Assembly (NCBI RefSeq): GCF_000315485.1
Contig: NZ_JH992941.1
Location: forward strand, 1,116,001-1,180,000
From: Bacteroides oleiciplenus YIT 12058
GTDB taxonomy: Bacteria > Bacteroidota > Bacteroidia > Bacteroidales > Bacteroidaceae
Direction of reading: 5' to 3'
Length of the DNA stretch: 64,000 bases
In this document: positions 27,690 through 37,150 of the stretch, piece by piece
How the letters are laid out: each line of letters begins with the position of its first letter
Position numbering within the stretch: the stretch's first letter is position 1
Translations under genes and position numbers: made by a program
The notes under the pieces: model-generated
Told to the model about the DNA's origin: nothing
Seen by the model: the letters and a program-made list of their open reading frames with translations, nothing else
Database searches by the model: none

Positions 27690-29051
27690 ATGGATAAAAT
27701 GAAGTCTTTATTCTTTTCATCGCTATTAGCGGTGGTGGCTACTTCGGGACTGGCACAGAATCCGATCATTCAGACAAATTATACGGCCGATCCGGCTCCG
27801 ATGGTATATAATGATAAAGTATATCTTTATACTACCCATGATGAGGATAATTCTACCTGGTTTACGATGAACGACTGGCGATTGTATACCACGAGCGATA
27901 TGGTGAACTGGACCGATCATGGAGCTGTTTTGTCATACACTGATTTCAACTGGGCCAAAGGGGACGCTTGGGCTCCGCAATGTATCGAAAGAGGTGGGAA
28001 ATTCTATATGTATGTACCCATGATTTCAAAAATCAATAATAGGGGGGCTATCGGAGTGGCAGTGGCCGATAGTCCTTACGGTCCCTTCTATGATCCGCTT
28101 GGAAAACCACTGGTTCAGAGTGAATGGGGAGACATTGACCCGACAGTTTTTATTGATGACGATGGACAAGCTTATATGTATTGGGGAAATCCGAATCTGT
28201 ACTATGTGAAGCTGAATGAAGATATGATTTCCTACAGCGGGGATATCGTACGTGTACCTTTGACTGCGGAATCGTTCGGAAAGCGTGAGGGTGACTCTCA
28301 GAGAGCCACTTTGTATGAGGAAGGTCCCTGGCTTTATAAACGGGATAAGAAATATTACTTGTTCTGGCCGGGAGGTCCGCTACCCGAGCATATCGGATAT
28401 TCTACCAGCGATAGCCCTACAGGACCGTGGAAATATGGCGGTACAGTAATGGCTGCCGGAGGCGGAGCGTTTACAATCCATCCGGGAGTTATCGACTTCA
28501 GAGGCAAGACCTACTATTTTTATCATAACGGAAAGTTGCCCGGTGGTGGTGGCTTCAATCGTTCGGTATGTGTGGAAGAACTTAAATTCAACAAAGACGG
28601 ATCAATTCCTGAGGTGAAGATGACGGAAGGAATCACCAAGGGTATTGCTACCCTGAATCCATACGTAAAAAACGAAGCGGAAACGATTGCTTTCTCCGAG
28701 GGCTTCAAGTCTTTCAAGAATAATCAAGTAGGCGTTTTTGTAACAGCTATGAAGGACGGCAGTTATATCCGGGTCCGTGACGTGGATTTTGGAAAAACCG
28801 GTGCAACTAAGTTTACTGCCAGGATAGGCACGACACACAATGATCCGGTGCAACTTGAAGTACGCCTGGATGGTGTAGACGGAGAGCTGGTGGGAACCAT
28901 TAAAGTACCCCGGACAGGTGGCAGTGACCGTTGGGATTTACGGACTATTGATATTTCGAAAGTGACCGGAGTGCATGATCTTTGTTTTGTGGTAAAGGGA
29001 AGACCGGCTACTAATCTTATGTATTTCGATTATTGGATGTTCTCTAAATAA
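27690..29051 (+). CDS. GH43 glycosidase with C-terminal CBM6
   Basis: A 453-residue secreted enzyme; MKSLFF at 27699 is an alternative start. The signal peptide ends near GLAQ. GH43 positions are Asp in YTADPAPM, Asp in DIDPTVF and Glu in [12 protein letters not shown]6 covers about 325-453 ([12 protein letters not shown], then YFDYWMFSK). It is close to the GH43-CBM6 at 22653 in length, domain order and motifs, which points to duplication within the locus. Side-chain removal from arabinose- or xylose-containing oligosaccharides is the likely role. Confidence 0.93.
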   Translation: MDKMKSLFFSSLLAVVATSGLAQNPIIQTNYTADPAPMVYNDKVYLYTTHDEDNSTWFTMNDWRLYTTSDMVNWTDHGAVLSYTDFNWAKGDAWAPQCIERGGKFYMYVPMISKINNRGAIGVAVADSPYGPFYDPLGKPLVQSEWGDIDPTVFIDDDGQAYMYWGNPNLYYVKLNEDMISYSGDIVRVPLTAESFGKREGDSQRATLYEEGPWLYKRDKKYYLFWPGGPLPEHIGYSTSDSPTGPWKYGGTVMAAGGGAFTIHPGVIDFRGKTYYFYHNGKLPGGGGFNRSVCVEELKFNKDGSIPEVKMTEGITKGIATLNPYVKNEAETIAFSEGFKSFKNNQVGVFVTAMKDGSYIRVRDVDFGKTGATKFTARIGTTHNDPVQLEVRLDGVDGELVGTIKVPRTGGSDRWDLRTIDISKVTGVHDLCFVVKGRPATNLMYFDYWMFSK

Positions 29052-29067
29052 ATCAGCATTATATACT

Positions 29068-31698
29068 ATGAAAACAGTATGGAAAAAGCGGAATCAGGTT
29101 GGAGTCATTATGACGATTCTGTGTGTCTCTGTTTTTTTGCTAAATACAGCATGTATTTCAAAAGAAAGGAAGAGTGTGGTTCTTGAGCTGAAACAAGGTA
29201 CACTCTCACTGATACCGCTAAATCGGAATACTGTTCGGGTACAGTTCGCCCAATCCGGTTCAGTGCCTATGCAGGAACTTATCTATACAGAAAAGTCTTC
29301 CGTTCCGGAGTATAAAGTTACAGAGAATGATAAATCAATGATTTTATCTCTGGAAGGGATTTCTGTGGAATTTGATAAAGGTACGGAGGCACTGACTTTT
29401 AAAGATGCGAATAAGCGTATCGTTCTTCAGGAGAAAGTTGGAGGACGTTTTATGGCGGCTTCTTCTATTCAGGGTGAAGCTACATTCCAGGTGGAACAGC
29501 ACTTTGTTTCTCCGAAAGATGAGTATATATACGGTACAGGTCAATTTCAGGATGGTTATCTCAATATCAGAGGCTTGTCGAGGAGGTTGACGCAAGTCAA
29601 TACGCAGATTGCTATTCCTTTTATTCTGTCAAACAAAGGTTATGGCCTGTTGTGGAATAACTACGGATTGACGGATTTCAATCCGGCGGATGAATCTATT
29701 GAATTGGTTCCTGCGAGCGCGAGCGGTGAGGCGGTTACAGTTAATGCTACAAGTACAAGCGGAAATGTAAAAGAAACCCGGCAGACATACTCGTTCACAG
29801 CCTCATTGGAAGTACCTCATTCCGGGCGTTATTCTTTGTTGTTGGATGTCGGGCAACGGATGGCACGTAAGTATTATCTTACTATTGATGGAGATAAGGT
29901 GTTTGATGTCAATAATTTATGGCTGCCTCCTACTACTTCTGCTATTGTGGAGCTGACTACAGGTAAACATACCATAGAAGTGCAGGGTGAGCGCAATGAT
30001 AAGCCTGTACTATATTGGCGTCCTGTTTCCGAGGAAACAGTTTTTCGTTCACCAGTTGCCCAATCATTGGATTATACTGTTTTTGCAGGCAATGGAGATG
30101 AAGTGATTGCCAGCTACCGCGAGTTGACCGGACCTGCTCCCATGATGCCTTTGTGGAGTTTGGGATATATACATTGCCGGGAACGGTACAATACTCAGGC
30201 GGAGTTGCTGGAGAATGCCCGTGAGTTCCGTAATCGGAAATTGCCTATAGATATGATTGTTCAAGACTGGCAATATTGGGGAAAACATGGCTGGAATGCG
30301 ATGAGGTTTGATGAAGACAGGTATCCCGATCCGGGGAAAATGCTTCAGGAACTTCATGATATGGATATGCGCCTGATGATTTCCGTCTGGTCTAAAATAG
30401 ATACTCAGTCTGAAATTGGAAAACAGGCAAAAGAAAACGGATATTATATTCCGGGCAGTGACTGGATTGATTTCTTCAATGCTGATGCCGCGGCTTTTTA
30501 CTGGCAGAATTTCCGTGACGGACTGCTGAAATATGGCATTGATGCTTGGTGGCAGGATGCCACTGAGCCTGAGAATGACGACCTCCAGAACCGGCGTATA
30601 AATAACAGGCAGACCCCGGGAGAGGTTTACCGGAATGTTTATCCGATGTATGTCAGTAAGACGATCTATGAAGGTTTGCGCAAAGATGATCCTGACCGGA
30701 GGGCTATGATATTTACCCGTAGCGGCTTTTCCGGAATGCAGCGTTACGCAGCAGCTACATGGTCGGGAGATGTGGGACATGACTGGGAAACTCTGCGTCG
30801 GCAAATAGCCGGAGGACTTGGGCAAATGGCAACAGGTCTGCCTTGGTGGACGTATGATGCCGGTGGTTTCTTTCGTCCGGGCAATCAATATACCAATACG
30901 GGGTATCATGAACAGTTTATCCGTTGGTTGCAGGCAGGAACATTTTTCCCATTAATGCGTGTACATGGTTACATGAGTAATACCGAACCATGGAGATATG
31001 GAGAGAAAGTTGAGCGCATAGTTGCCCGCTATTTAGATTTGCGTTACAGACTTCTTCCCTACATTTATTCTCAAAATGCTGCGATTTCCTTTAAAGGTTC
31101 TACTTTGATGCGTCCGTTAGTAATGGATTTTCCGGAAGACTCCCGTGCATTGGAGCAAAAACATCAGTTCATGTTTGGCCCTTCTGTTCTGGTTGCTCCG
31201 GTTGTAGAAGGTGGCATTAGTCAGATGAAAGTTTATCTTCCTGAATGTCCGGCAGGTTGGATAGACTTCTGGAATGGTACATCTTATAAAGGTGGACAAA
31301 TGGTGGATGTGGATATTGACCTCGCGAAAATACCTTTATTTGTGAAAGCCGGTTCCATATTGACATTGGGGCCTACGAAACAATTTACTTCTGAAGATAC
31401 AGAACAACCGTGGGAAATCCGTATTTATCCGGGTGCTAATGGTGCTTATTCTATTTATGAAGATGAGGGGAACAATTATAATTATGAAAAAGGGCAGTTC
31501 TGCATATTTGAATTAAGTTGGAATGATACGGAGAAAACTTTGACCATTAGTGATAGAAAGGGAAAATTCACTGGAATGAAAAAGAAAATAACCTTTAATG
31601 TCGTAATGGTATCACCACAATCCGGTACCGGAGTTTATCAGTCAACACCAGATAGAACTGTCACGTATTCAGGGAAATCTATGGTGGTTTCGTTATAA
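29068..31698 (+). CDS. GH31 alpha-glycosidase with inserted PA14-like domain, lipoprotein
   Basis: An 876-residue lipoprotein (lipobox LNTAC). Domain order is an N-terminal GH31 sandwich interrupted at about residues 215-340 by a PA14-like module (SGRYSLLLDVG, KYYLTIDGDKVFD), then the TIM barrel, then a DUF5110-like C-terminus. The nucleophile is about Asp497 in WWQDATEPE and the acid/base about Asp568 in WSGDVGHDW. A PA14 insert is known in alpha-xylosidases of GH31 such as those acting on xyloglucan oligosaccharides, so alpha-xylosidase is favoured. Its gene lies 16 bp after the preceding GH43 gene. Confidence 0.92.
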   Translation: MKTVWKKRNQVGVIMTILCVSVFLLNTACISKERKSVVLELKQGTLSLIPLNRNTVRVQFAQSGSVPMQELIYTEKSSVPEYKVTENDKSMILSLEGISVEFDKGTEALTFKDANKRIVLQEKVGGRFMAASSIQGEATFQVEQHFVSPKDEYIYGTGQFQDGYLNIRGLSRRLTQVNTQIAIPFILSNKGYGLLWNNYGLTDFNPADESIELVPASASGEAVTVNATSTSGNVKETRQTYSFTASLEVPHSGRYSLLLDVGQRMARKYYLTIDGDKVFDVNNLWLPPTTSAIVELTTGKHTIEVQGERNDKPVLYWRPVSEETVFRSPVAQSLDYTVFAGNGDEVIASYRELTGPAPMMPLWSLGYIHCRERYNTQAELLENAREFRNRKLPIDMIVQDWQYWGKHGWNAMRFDEDRYPDPGKMLQELHDMDMRLMISVWSKIDTQSEIGKQAKENGYYIPGSDWIDFFNADAAAFYWQNFRDGLLKYGIDAWWQDATEPENDDLQNRRINNRQTPGEVYRNVYPMYVSKTIYEGLRKDDPDRRAMIFTRSGFSGMQRYAAATWSGDVGHDWETLRRQIAGGLGQMATGLPWWTYDAGGFFRPGNQYTNTGYHEQFIRWLQAGTFFPLMRVHGYMSNTEPWRYGEKVERIVARYLDLRYRLLPYIYSQNAAISFKGSTLMRPLVMDFPEDSRALEQKHQFMFGPSVLVAPVVEGGISQMKVYLPECPAGWIDFWNGTSYKGGQMVDVDIDLAKIPLFVKAGSILTLGPTKQFTSEDTEQPWEIRIYPGANGAYSIYEDEGNNYNYEKGQFCIFELSWNDTEKTLTISDRKGKFTGMKKKITFNVVMVSPQSGTGVYQSTPDRTVTYSGKSMVVSL

Positions 31699-31731
31699 TA
31701 GTTCTAATCAATTAAGAGTGAAGTTTAGAGT

Positions 31732-33759
31732 ATGAAGAATAATAGGATTTTGATAATTGCAGGTTTTATATTAGCAGGTATTGTTACCGGGTGTAGTCAG
31801 CCACAGACTGTGTGGCTTGATGATCTGGACCTGACAGCTATGACCCAGGGACATGGAGTTGGTATGAAAAACAAATCGGTTGACGGTAAAACCCTGACAA
31901 TCGGAGGACAGACGTTTGAACGTGGAGTGGGTACCCACTCTGTCAGCGAACTGGCAATTCAATTGGATGGTAAAGCAACATCATTTACGGCTCAGGTGGG
32001 TCTGGATGATGAGATTCTGGAGCATAAGCCGTCGGCTGAATTTATTGTAATCGGAGACGGGGAACAGCTATGGTCCAGCGGAGTTGTAAAAGCAGGAGAT
32101 GCGGCTAAGCAATGCTCTGTTTCACTTGATGGCGTGAAAAGACTTGAACTGATTGTTGCTGATGGCGGTGATGGTCCTTATTATGACCATGCGGATTGGG
32201 CGAATGCAAAAATTATTTCAAAGGGTAAGAAAAGTTTCCCCACACTGAAGTTTATAGCTACTGAGCCTTATATACTGACTCCTCCCGCTCCTGCGACACC
32301 AAGAATTAATGGCGCTTCTGTATTTGGAGTACGTCCCGGTTCTCCCTTCCTGTTTCAGGTAGCGGCAACTGGTGATCGTCCGATGGCATTTGCTGCAGCA
32401 GGCCTACCGGCAGGGTTGGAGATTAATCCGGAAACGGGTTTGATTACGGGTAAATTGACCGAACCCGGAACGTTTGAGGTGACTCTGCAGGCTAAAAACG
32501 ATAAAGGAATGGCTGAGAAGAAGTTCCGCATTGAATGTGGCGACAAAATAGCTCTTACCCCGCCGATGGGCTGGAATAGTTGGAACTGCTTCGGGCACGA
32601 AGTTTCGGCCGAGAAAGTGAAGCAGGCGGCAAGAGCCATGGTAGAAAGCGGTTTGATTAATTACGGCTGGACTTATATCAATATAGATGACTCGTGGCAA
32701 CATCACCGGGACCCCAATGACCGGACCAGAAGCGGAAAGTTTCGCGATGCCCGTGGCAACATCCTGACCAATGCCCAATTCCCTGACATGAAGGGATTGG
32801 CTGACTATATCCATTCACTTGGAATGAGAGTGGGTATTTATTCTTCACCCGGCCCGTGGACTTGCGGAGGCTGTGTAGGTAGCTATGGCTACGAGAAACA
32901 GGATGCCGACATGTATGCCAAATGGGGAATTGATTATTTGAAATACGACTGGTGCAGTTATGGAGGAGTACTCGACCGTGATTTGAAGAAAGATCCCTAT
33001 AGCGTATCTTCTTTAGCTTTTCAGGGAGGAGGAGATTCGATTGCCGGTAGGAAACCGTTTAAAATCATGGGCGACTATTTACGCCAACAACCCCGTGATA
33101 TTGTGTATAACCTGTGCCAATATGGTATGGGAGATGTCTGGGAATGGGGAGATGCTGTCGGAAGCCAGTGTTGGCGTACAACTAATGACATCACTGATAC
33201 CTGGGAAAGTGTAAAAAGTATCGCTCTTGCCCAAGACAAGGCGGCAGCTTGGGCAAAACCGGGTAATTGGAATGATCCGGATATACTGGTGGTTGGTATT
33301 GTAGGTTGGGGAAATCCTCACCAAACCAAGCTTAAACCCGATGAACAATATCTTCACTTTAGTCTTTGGAGCTTGTTTTCTGCCCCCCTCCTGATAGGTT
33401 GCGACTTGGAAAAGATGGATGACTTCACTTTCAGTTTGTTGACTAATAATGAGGTTATTGCTGTCAATCAGGATCCTTTGGGCAAACAAGCTACGTGTGT
33501 ACATGCCATAGGAGAACTACGTATTTATGTGAAGGAGTTGGAAGACGGCAGTAAAGCGGTGGGATTCTGTAATTTTGATCGTGAAAAGACAGATATTTCT
33601 TTCCGGGACTTTGATAAACTGGGTATTACAGGTAAGCAGACTGTCCGTGACCTTTGGAGGCAAAAAGACATAAAAACACTGGATGCCGGACGGGAAACAT
33701 TATCTCTGAATGTTCCGGCTCATGGCGTATTACTTTATAAGTTTATGCCAGTTCAGTGA
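31732..33759 (+). CDS. GH27 alpha-galactosidase with N-terminal NPCBM, lipoprotein
   Basis: A 675-residue lipoprotein (lipobox VTGC). An NPCBM module spans about 27-165 (ERGVGTHSVSELAIQL, then VADGGDGPYYDHADWANAKI). A putative Ig-like linker domain follows (about 185-270), and the GH27 barrel starts at LTPPMGWNSWNCFG (about 277). The nucleophile is Asp406 in LKYDWC and the acid/base is near Asp486 in RTTNDITDTW. It is expected to remove terminal alpha-D-galactose; related GH27 enzymes can act on beta-L-arabinopyranose. Seventh gene of the operon. Confidence 0.93.
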   Translation: MKNNRILIIAGFILAGIVTGCSQPQTVWLDDLDLTAMTQGHGVGMKNKSVDGKTLTIGGQTFERGVGTHSVSELAIQLDGKATSFTAQVGLDDEILEHKPSAEFIVIGDGEQLWSSGVVKAGDAAKQCSVSLDGVKRLELIVADGGDGPYYDHADWANAKIISKGKKSFPTLKFIATEPYILTPPAPATPRINGASVFGVRPGSPFLFQVAATGDRPMAFAAAGLPAGLEINPETGLITGKLTEPGTFEVTLQAKNDKGMAEKKFRIECGDKIALTPPMGWNSWNCFGHEVSAEKVKQAARAMVESGLINYGWTYINIDDSWQHHRDPNDRTRSGKFRDARGNILTNAQFPDMKGLADYIHSLGMRVGIYSSPGPWTCGGCVGSYGYEKQDADMYAKWGIDYLKYDWCSYGGVLDRDLKKDPYSVSSLAFQGGGDSIAGRKPFKIMGDYLRQQPRDIVYNLCQYGMGDVWEWGDAVGSQCWRTTNDITDTWESVKSIALAQDKAAAWAKPGNWNDPDILVVGIVGWGNPHQTKLKPDEQYLHFSLWSLFSAPLLIGCDLEKMDDFTFSLLTNNEVIAVNQDPLGKQATCVHAIGELRIYVKELEDGSKAVGFCNFDREKTDISFRDFDKLGITGKQTVRDLWRQKDIKTLDAGRETLSLNVPAHGVLLYKFMPVQ

Positions 33760-33791
33760 ATATATTAAATTGTATACTTAATTATTTTATT

Positions 33792-34862
33792 ATGAAAAAT
33801 AGTCTTTTTGCTTTTAGTTTGTATCTGCTCTTGTCCGGTTTGGGTGGGAAAAGTAATGAAGTGAAATTTACTCCGAAAGGAAATCCGGTAGTTTTGAATA
33901 AATTTACGGCTGATCCGGCGCCGATGGTGCACAATGGTACGCTTTATCTCTATGTGGGCCATGATGAAGCTGAAGAGGGGCAGGACTTTAACATAACGGA
34001 GTGGTTATGCTATTCCACCAAAGATATGAAGACGTGGACAGATCATGGAAGTGTGCTTAAACCTACGGATTTCTCATGGGGTGTAGGCGAGGCATGGGCA
34101 TCTCAGGTTGTGGAAAAAGACGGGAAATTCTATTATTATACAACAGTACAAGCGGGACCGCCGTACAATAGTAAAGTAGTGGGAGTTGCCGTTTCGGATA
34201 GTCCGACAGGACCTTTTGTCGACCCGCGAGGTACGCCGCTTGTGACGGATGATATGACTCCTAATGGAGCGCGCGGATGGTGGAACGATATAGATCCGAC
34301 AGTTTTTGTGGATGATGACGGTACTCCTTGGATGAGTTGGGGTAACGGAACTTGTTTTTTGGTAAAACTGAAACCTAATATGATAGAACTGGATGGACCT
34401 ATAGAGATACTTAAAATGCCGAAGTTTGTAGAGGGACCATGGATTCATAAACATGGGAATTTCTACTATCTGACATATGCATCAATGGGCAAAGGACGTG
34501 AGACGATAAGCTATGCGACAGCACCAAGTATGAAAGGACCGTGGACATACCGTGGACTTTTGACAGGGATGGCAGAAAACAGCTTTACCATACATCCGGG
34601 AATCATTGAATTTAAGGGTCAAAGCTATCTGTTCTATCATAATGCAACACTTACTCTGAATGGAAAATCAGGAGCCACAGGCCGTAGAAGCGTTTGTGTT
34701 GATTATCTATATTACTTGCCGGATGGTCGTATGGCATATGTTGAACAAACCAAAGAAGGGATTACGGTGAAGCCGAAGACTGCGGCGGAAGTAGCCGGAA
34801 TTGTAAATCCATCTGCTGATGAAAAAGAAGTAATTGTAGAGAAAGAGATTATTAAGAACTGA
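33792..34862 (+). CDS. GH43 glycosidase, single domain
   Basis: About 356 residues, starting at ATG 33792 (MKNSLFAFSL), which gives a proper signal peptide. A GTG at 33756 overlaps the GH27 stop but would add a non-signal-like leader. The GH43 propeller has Asp in FTADPAPM, Asp in DIDPTVF and Glu in FVEGPWIH. There is no CBM, and the tail is acidic and lysine-rich (KEVIVEKEIIKN). It is the last gene of the operon, followed 40 bp later by the promoter of the ECF-sigma module. Confidence 0.92.
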   Translation: MKNSLFAFSLYLLLSGLGGKSNEVKFTPKGNPVVLNKFTADPAPMVHNGTLYLYVGHDEAEEGQDFNITEWLCYSTKDMKTWTDHGSVLKPTDFSWGVGEAWASQVVEKDGKFYYYTTVQAGPPYNSKVVGVAVSDSPTGPFVDPRGTPLVTDDMTPNGARGWWNDIDPTVFVDDDGTPWMSWGNGTCFLVKLKPNMIELDGPIEILKMPKFVEGPWIHKHGNFYYLTYASMGKGRETISYATAPSMKGPWTYRGLLTGMAENSFTIHPGIIEFKGQSYLFYHNATLTLNGKSGATGRRSVCVDYLYYLPDGRMAYVEQTKEGITVKPKTAAEVAGIVNPSADEKEVIVEKEIIKN

Positions 34863-34902
34863 GTTTCCCTTGATTTAATAGAAAAATAAGCTTTTTGTAG
34901 GT

Positions 34903-34910
34903 TATATTTG
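34903..34910 (+). promoter_or_regulatory. -7 box for the ECF sigma operon
   Basis: TATATTTG lies 62 bp upstream of ATG 34972. No tandem HTCS operator is present, so this module appears to be controlled separately from the flanking PUL operons. Confidence 0.5.
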
Positions 34911-34971
34911 CGGTGGCAATCGACCGGATGCATTTTCTTACGTATCATTAATAAACGAAGATGTTATAATG

Positions 34972-35532
34972 ATGAACCAAGAAAAGATACAAGAGCTTAT
35001 AGTCAGGAGCAGAAGAGAAGATATGAATGCATTTTCTCTTCTGCTCTCTGAGTTTCAACCGCTTGTATTCCGGCTTGCATTCCGGTTGCTGTGCAACGAA
35101 GATGAAGCCAAAGATATGGTGCAGGAAACCTTTGTAAAGGTGTGGCTGGCATTGGATAAATACGATGCTAAGGCCCGCTTTTCTACCTGGCTTTATAAAA
35201 TTGCCTGTAATACCTGTTATGACCGCCTGCGCTCCTTGCGCCATTCACCGCTCGATAATGATGCCGGTCATTCTTGCCCCACAACTATTTCATCTGATGA
35301 TAATATAGAATTGACTGTATCCAACAGGCAATTGAAAGAACTTATCCTGAAATATACCAGTGAACTGTCTCCTCAACAAAGGCTGATTTTTACGCTGAGA
35401 GATATTGAAGAACTGGATGTATCGGAAGTGCAAGCCATTACCGGATTTTCCTCCGGGATAATTAAGAGTACTCTTTATCTGGCCCGAAAATATATTAGAG
35501 ATAAAATGAATCAAATAGATACAGACTTATGA
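34972..35532 (+). CDS. ECF-type RNA polymerase sigma factor
   Basis: A sigma-70 family ECF factor of 186-187 residues; ATG at 34969 or 34972. Sigma region 2 is clear at about 22-90 (LVFRLAFRLLCNEDEAKDMV, then FVKVWLALDKYDAKARFSTW). Region 4 is at about 125-175 (LSPQQRLIFTLRDIEELDVSEV). It directs core polymerase to a specific promoter set when released from its anti-sigma. The stop overlaps the next gene by 4 bp (ATGA). The module sits between two HTCS-driven PUL operons. No FecR-type partner follows, so it is not a standard TonB-linked ECF system. Confidence 0.92.
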   Translation: MNQEKIQELIVRSRREDMNAFSLLLSEFQPLVFRLAFRLLCNEDEAKDMVQETFVKVWLALDKYDAKARFSTWLYKIACNTCYDRLRSLRHSPLDNDAGHSCPTTISSDDNIELTVSNRQLKELILKYTSELSPQQRLIFTLRDIEELDVSEVQAITGFSSGIIKSTLYLARKYIRDKMNQIDTDL

Positions 35533-35939
35533 AACAAGATGATAGACATTATGAAGAATGGCTGGCTGAAATCAGAGGCAGGCAGCCTGTGATGAGTAAT
35601 CCGGATGAACTGGCTGCGAATATTCTGCAACGGGTAGCCCGGACATCTTCCCGAAGGAAGAAAAAGAAGTTGTTGATTGTCGGTTGGCTTTCCGGAATCG
35701 CCGCTGGACTGCTGCTGTCTCTATTGGTGAGTGAGACTCTTTTTACTCCGGTTCCTTATGAAGTGAAGCCGATGGAAGGATATCGTTTACAGGTGAATGA
35801 TACTTATTCTTTTTCTTTGCCGGAAGGCTGGGAAAAGATGAGGCTTTCTGAGAAAAGCGATTACCTGTCCGGCCAATATATACAGTTCAGGAAACTAAGG
35901 CGAAACAGAGTGATGGAATTAACAAAGAGAATTTATTAA
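35529..35939 (+). CDS. Probable anti-sigma factor, single-pass membrane protein
   Basis: A 136-residue protein translationally coupled to the sigma gene. Residues 1-45 are cytoplasmic and charged (DPELAANILQRV-like stretch near 27-38, then SRRKKKKL). One membrane helix spans about 48-68 (LLIVGWLSGIAAGLLLSLLV). A short outer part follows (YEVKPMEGYRLQVNDTYSFS). The topology and coupling fit an anti-sigma factor. No zinc-binding anti-sigma motif is seen, so the role comes from context and not from a recognised family. Confidence 0.6.
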   Translation: MKQDDRHYEEWLAEIRGRQPVMSNPDELAANILQRVARTSSRRKKKKLLIVGWLSGIAAGLLLSLLVSETLFTPVPYEVKPMEGYRLQVNDTYSFSLPEGWEKMRLSEKSDYLSGQYIQFRKLRRNRVMELTKRIY

Positions 35940-35950
35940 ATAAAATTATT

Positions 35951-37027
35951 ATGAGAACAAATAAATGGATTGCAGCAATTGTCTTGCTGCTCGGTATGAC
36001 CTCTTGTGGTACCTATTACCGGATGGTTTCTCAGGTAAATAGTGATGGCAGCATGCATAGAGAAGTGTATGCATATGGCGACTCCTCTTTTCTTGCGGGG
36101 GACAGGACACACAATCCGTTTTTATTCCAGATAACTTCAGGATGGGAACTGGATAAGCTTGATTCCGTTGTTAAATTCAACTGTTGGGGAGATGAAGAGA
36201 AGCTGAATGTAAAAGCAGGACGGACTTATCCTATGGTTGGTTCAGAGCCTTTCAGTACTTTGGACGGGAAGGAATATATGCATCCTTTAGTGGTTCCGGT
36301 TGAAAAGCTTCGGAAGAGTTTCCGTTGGTTCTATACCTACTACGAATATACGGCTACATATAGCGAATTATCAGATAAGGGACCTGTGCCTCTTGAGAAA
36401 TATCTGACTAAAGAAGAACAGCGGATATGGTTCCGTGGTGATACGGAAGCTTTGAGCGGATTGAATGGTATCGAACAGAATAATATGTTGGATGATATTG
36501 AAGCGAAGTTCTGGAAATGGTATAATCGTAGCCAATATGAACTCAGCTATGAGGTAATACTTCACTTTGTAACTCAGAAAGGGGATACGGCTTTCGTGCG
36601 CCAGTTGGCGGATTTGAAAGAGCCTATCTATGGGAAGTATTTTTCCGGGAAAGATGCCGGTGATGATGGTGCACCCGAAGGAGTATGCGGTTATCTGGAT
36701 GAATTCAGTCAGACGAAATATTTCTCAGACTTATATAAGTCAAACGGAAAATCAATGGATGAGTTGTTTGAGAAGAAAGGACAGATTGCGGAACTTTTTG
36801 GATATGCCGTGCAGTTCGAACTGTCCATGCCTGGAAGAGTTATTTCTACCAACGCTGCTTTGCAAAAAGATGGTTCACTTATCTGGAAAGTAGATGCATT
36901 CCGCCTTTTAGAGGGCGACTACACATTAGCGGTTAAATCCCGTACGGTTAACTATTGGGCATTTGGTGTAACATTATTGCTTATTTTGTTTATCGGTGGT
37001 TGCTGCTGGAAGATTTATAATAGATAA
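35951..37027 (+). CDS. Unknown lipoprotein with a C-terminal membrane helix, sigma module
   Basis: A 358-residue protein with a lipobox at MTSC (Cys near 19) and a strongly hydrophobic C-terminal segment (WAFGVTLLLILFIGGCCW, about 335-352) ending in KIYNR. Having both a lipid signal and a C-terminal helix is unusual and suggests inner-membrane retention with the body in the periplasm. No known domain is recognised. It starts 11 bp after the putative anti-sigma gene, so it may be the sensor or target of this ECF system. Confidence 0.6.
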   Translation: MRTNKWIAAIVLLLGMTSCGTYYRMVSQVNSDGSMHREVYAYGDSSFLAGDRTHNPFLFQITSGWELDKLDSVVKFNCWGDEEKLNVKAGRTYPMVGSEPFSTLDGKEYMHPLVVPVEKLRKSFRWFYTYYEYTATYSELSDKGPVPLEKYLTKEEQRIWFRGDTEALSGLNGIEQNNMLDDIEAKFWKWYNRSQYELSYEVILHFVTQKGDTAFVRQLADLKEPIYGKYFSGKDAGDDGAPEGVCGYLDEFSQTKYFSDLYKSNGKSMDELFEKKGQIAELFGYAVQFELSMPGRVISTNAALQKDGSLIWKVDAFRLLEGDYTLAVKSRTVNYWAFGVTLLLILFIGGCCWKIYNR

Positions 37028-37047
37028 GTCATTCTATCTTGCATTTA

Positions 37048-37113
37048 TATCCAAACTTAAAACTCAAATATCTAAAATTGAAAGGCAGAAAGGGGGAGCG
37101 CCCCTTACTTTTG
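37048..37113 (+). promoter_or_regulatory. Tandem operator and promoter of the GH51 operon
   Basis: TATCCAAACTTAAAA at 37048 and TATCTAAAATTGAAA at 37069 are 21 bp apart. The -7 box TACTTTTG is at 37106-37113, 37 bp from the proximal unit (others have 36). It restarts HTCS control downstream of the ECF module. Confidence 0.74.
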
Positions 37114-37150
37114 CAGGCAAACAAATATTAACCTGCTAAATAATTTAATC

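Noticed and set aside
30064..30909. A 281-codon minus-strand open frame opposite the second GH31 gene
   Set aside because: It lies wholly within the GH31 coding sequence, has no recognisable motif, and its composition reflects the opposite strand.
33756..33791. GTG start overlapping the GH27 stop for the last GH43 of the operon
   Set aside because: The added leader spoils the signal peptide, whereas ATG 33792 gives a normal one.
35529..35939. FecR-type anti-sigma factor
   Set aside because: The protein is only 136 residues and lacks the FecR periplasmic domain; it is called anti-sigma only from coupling and topology.
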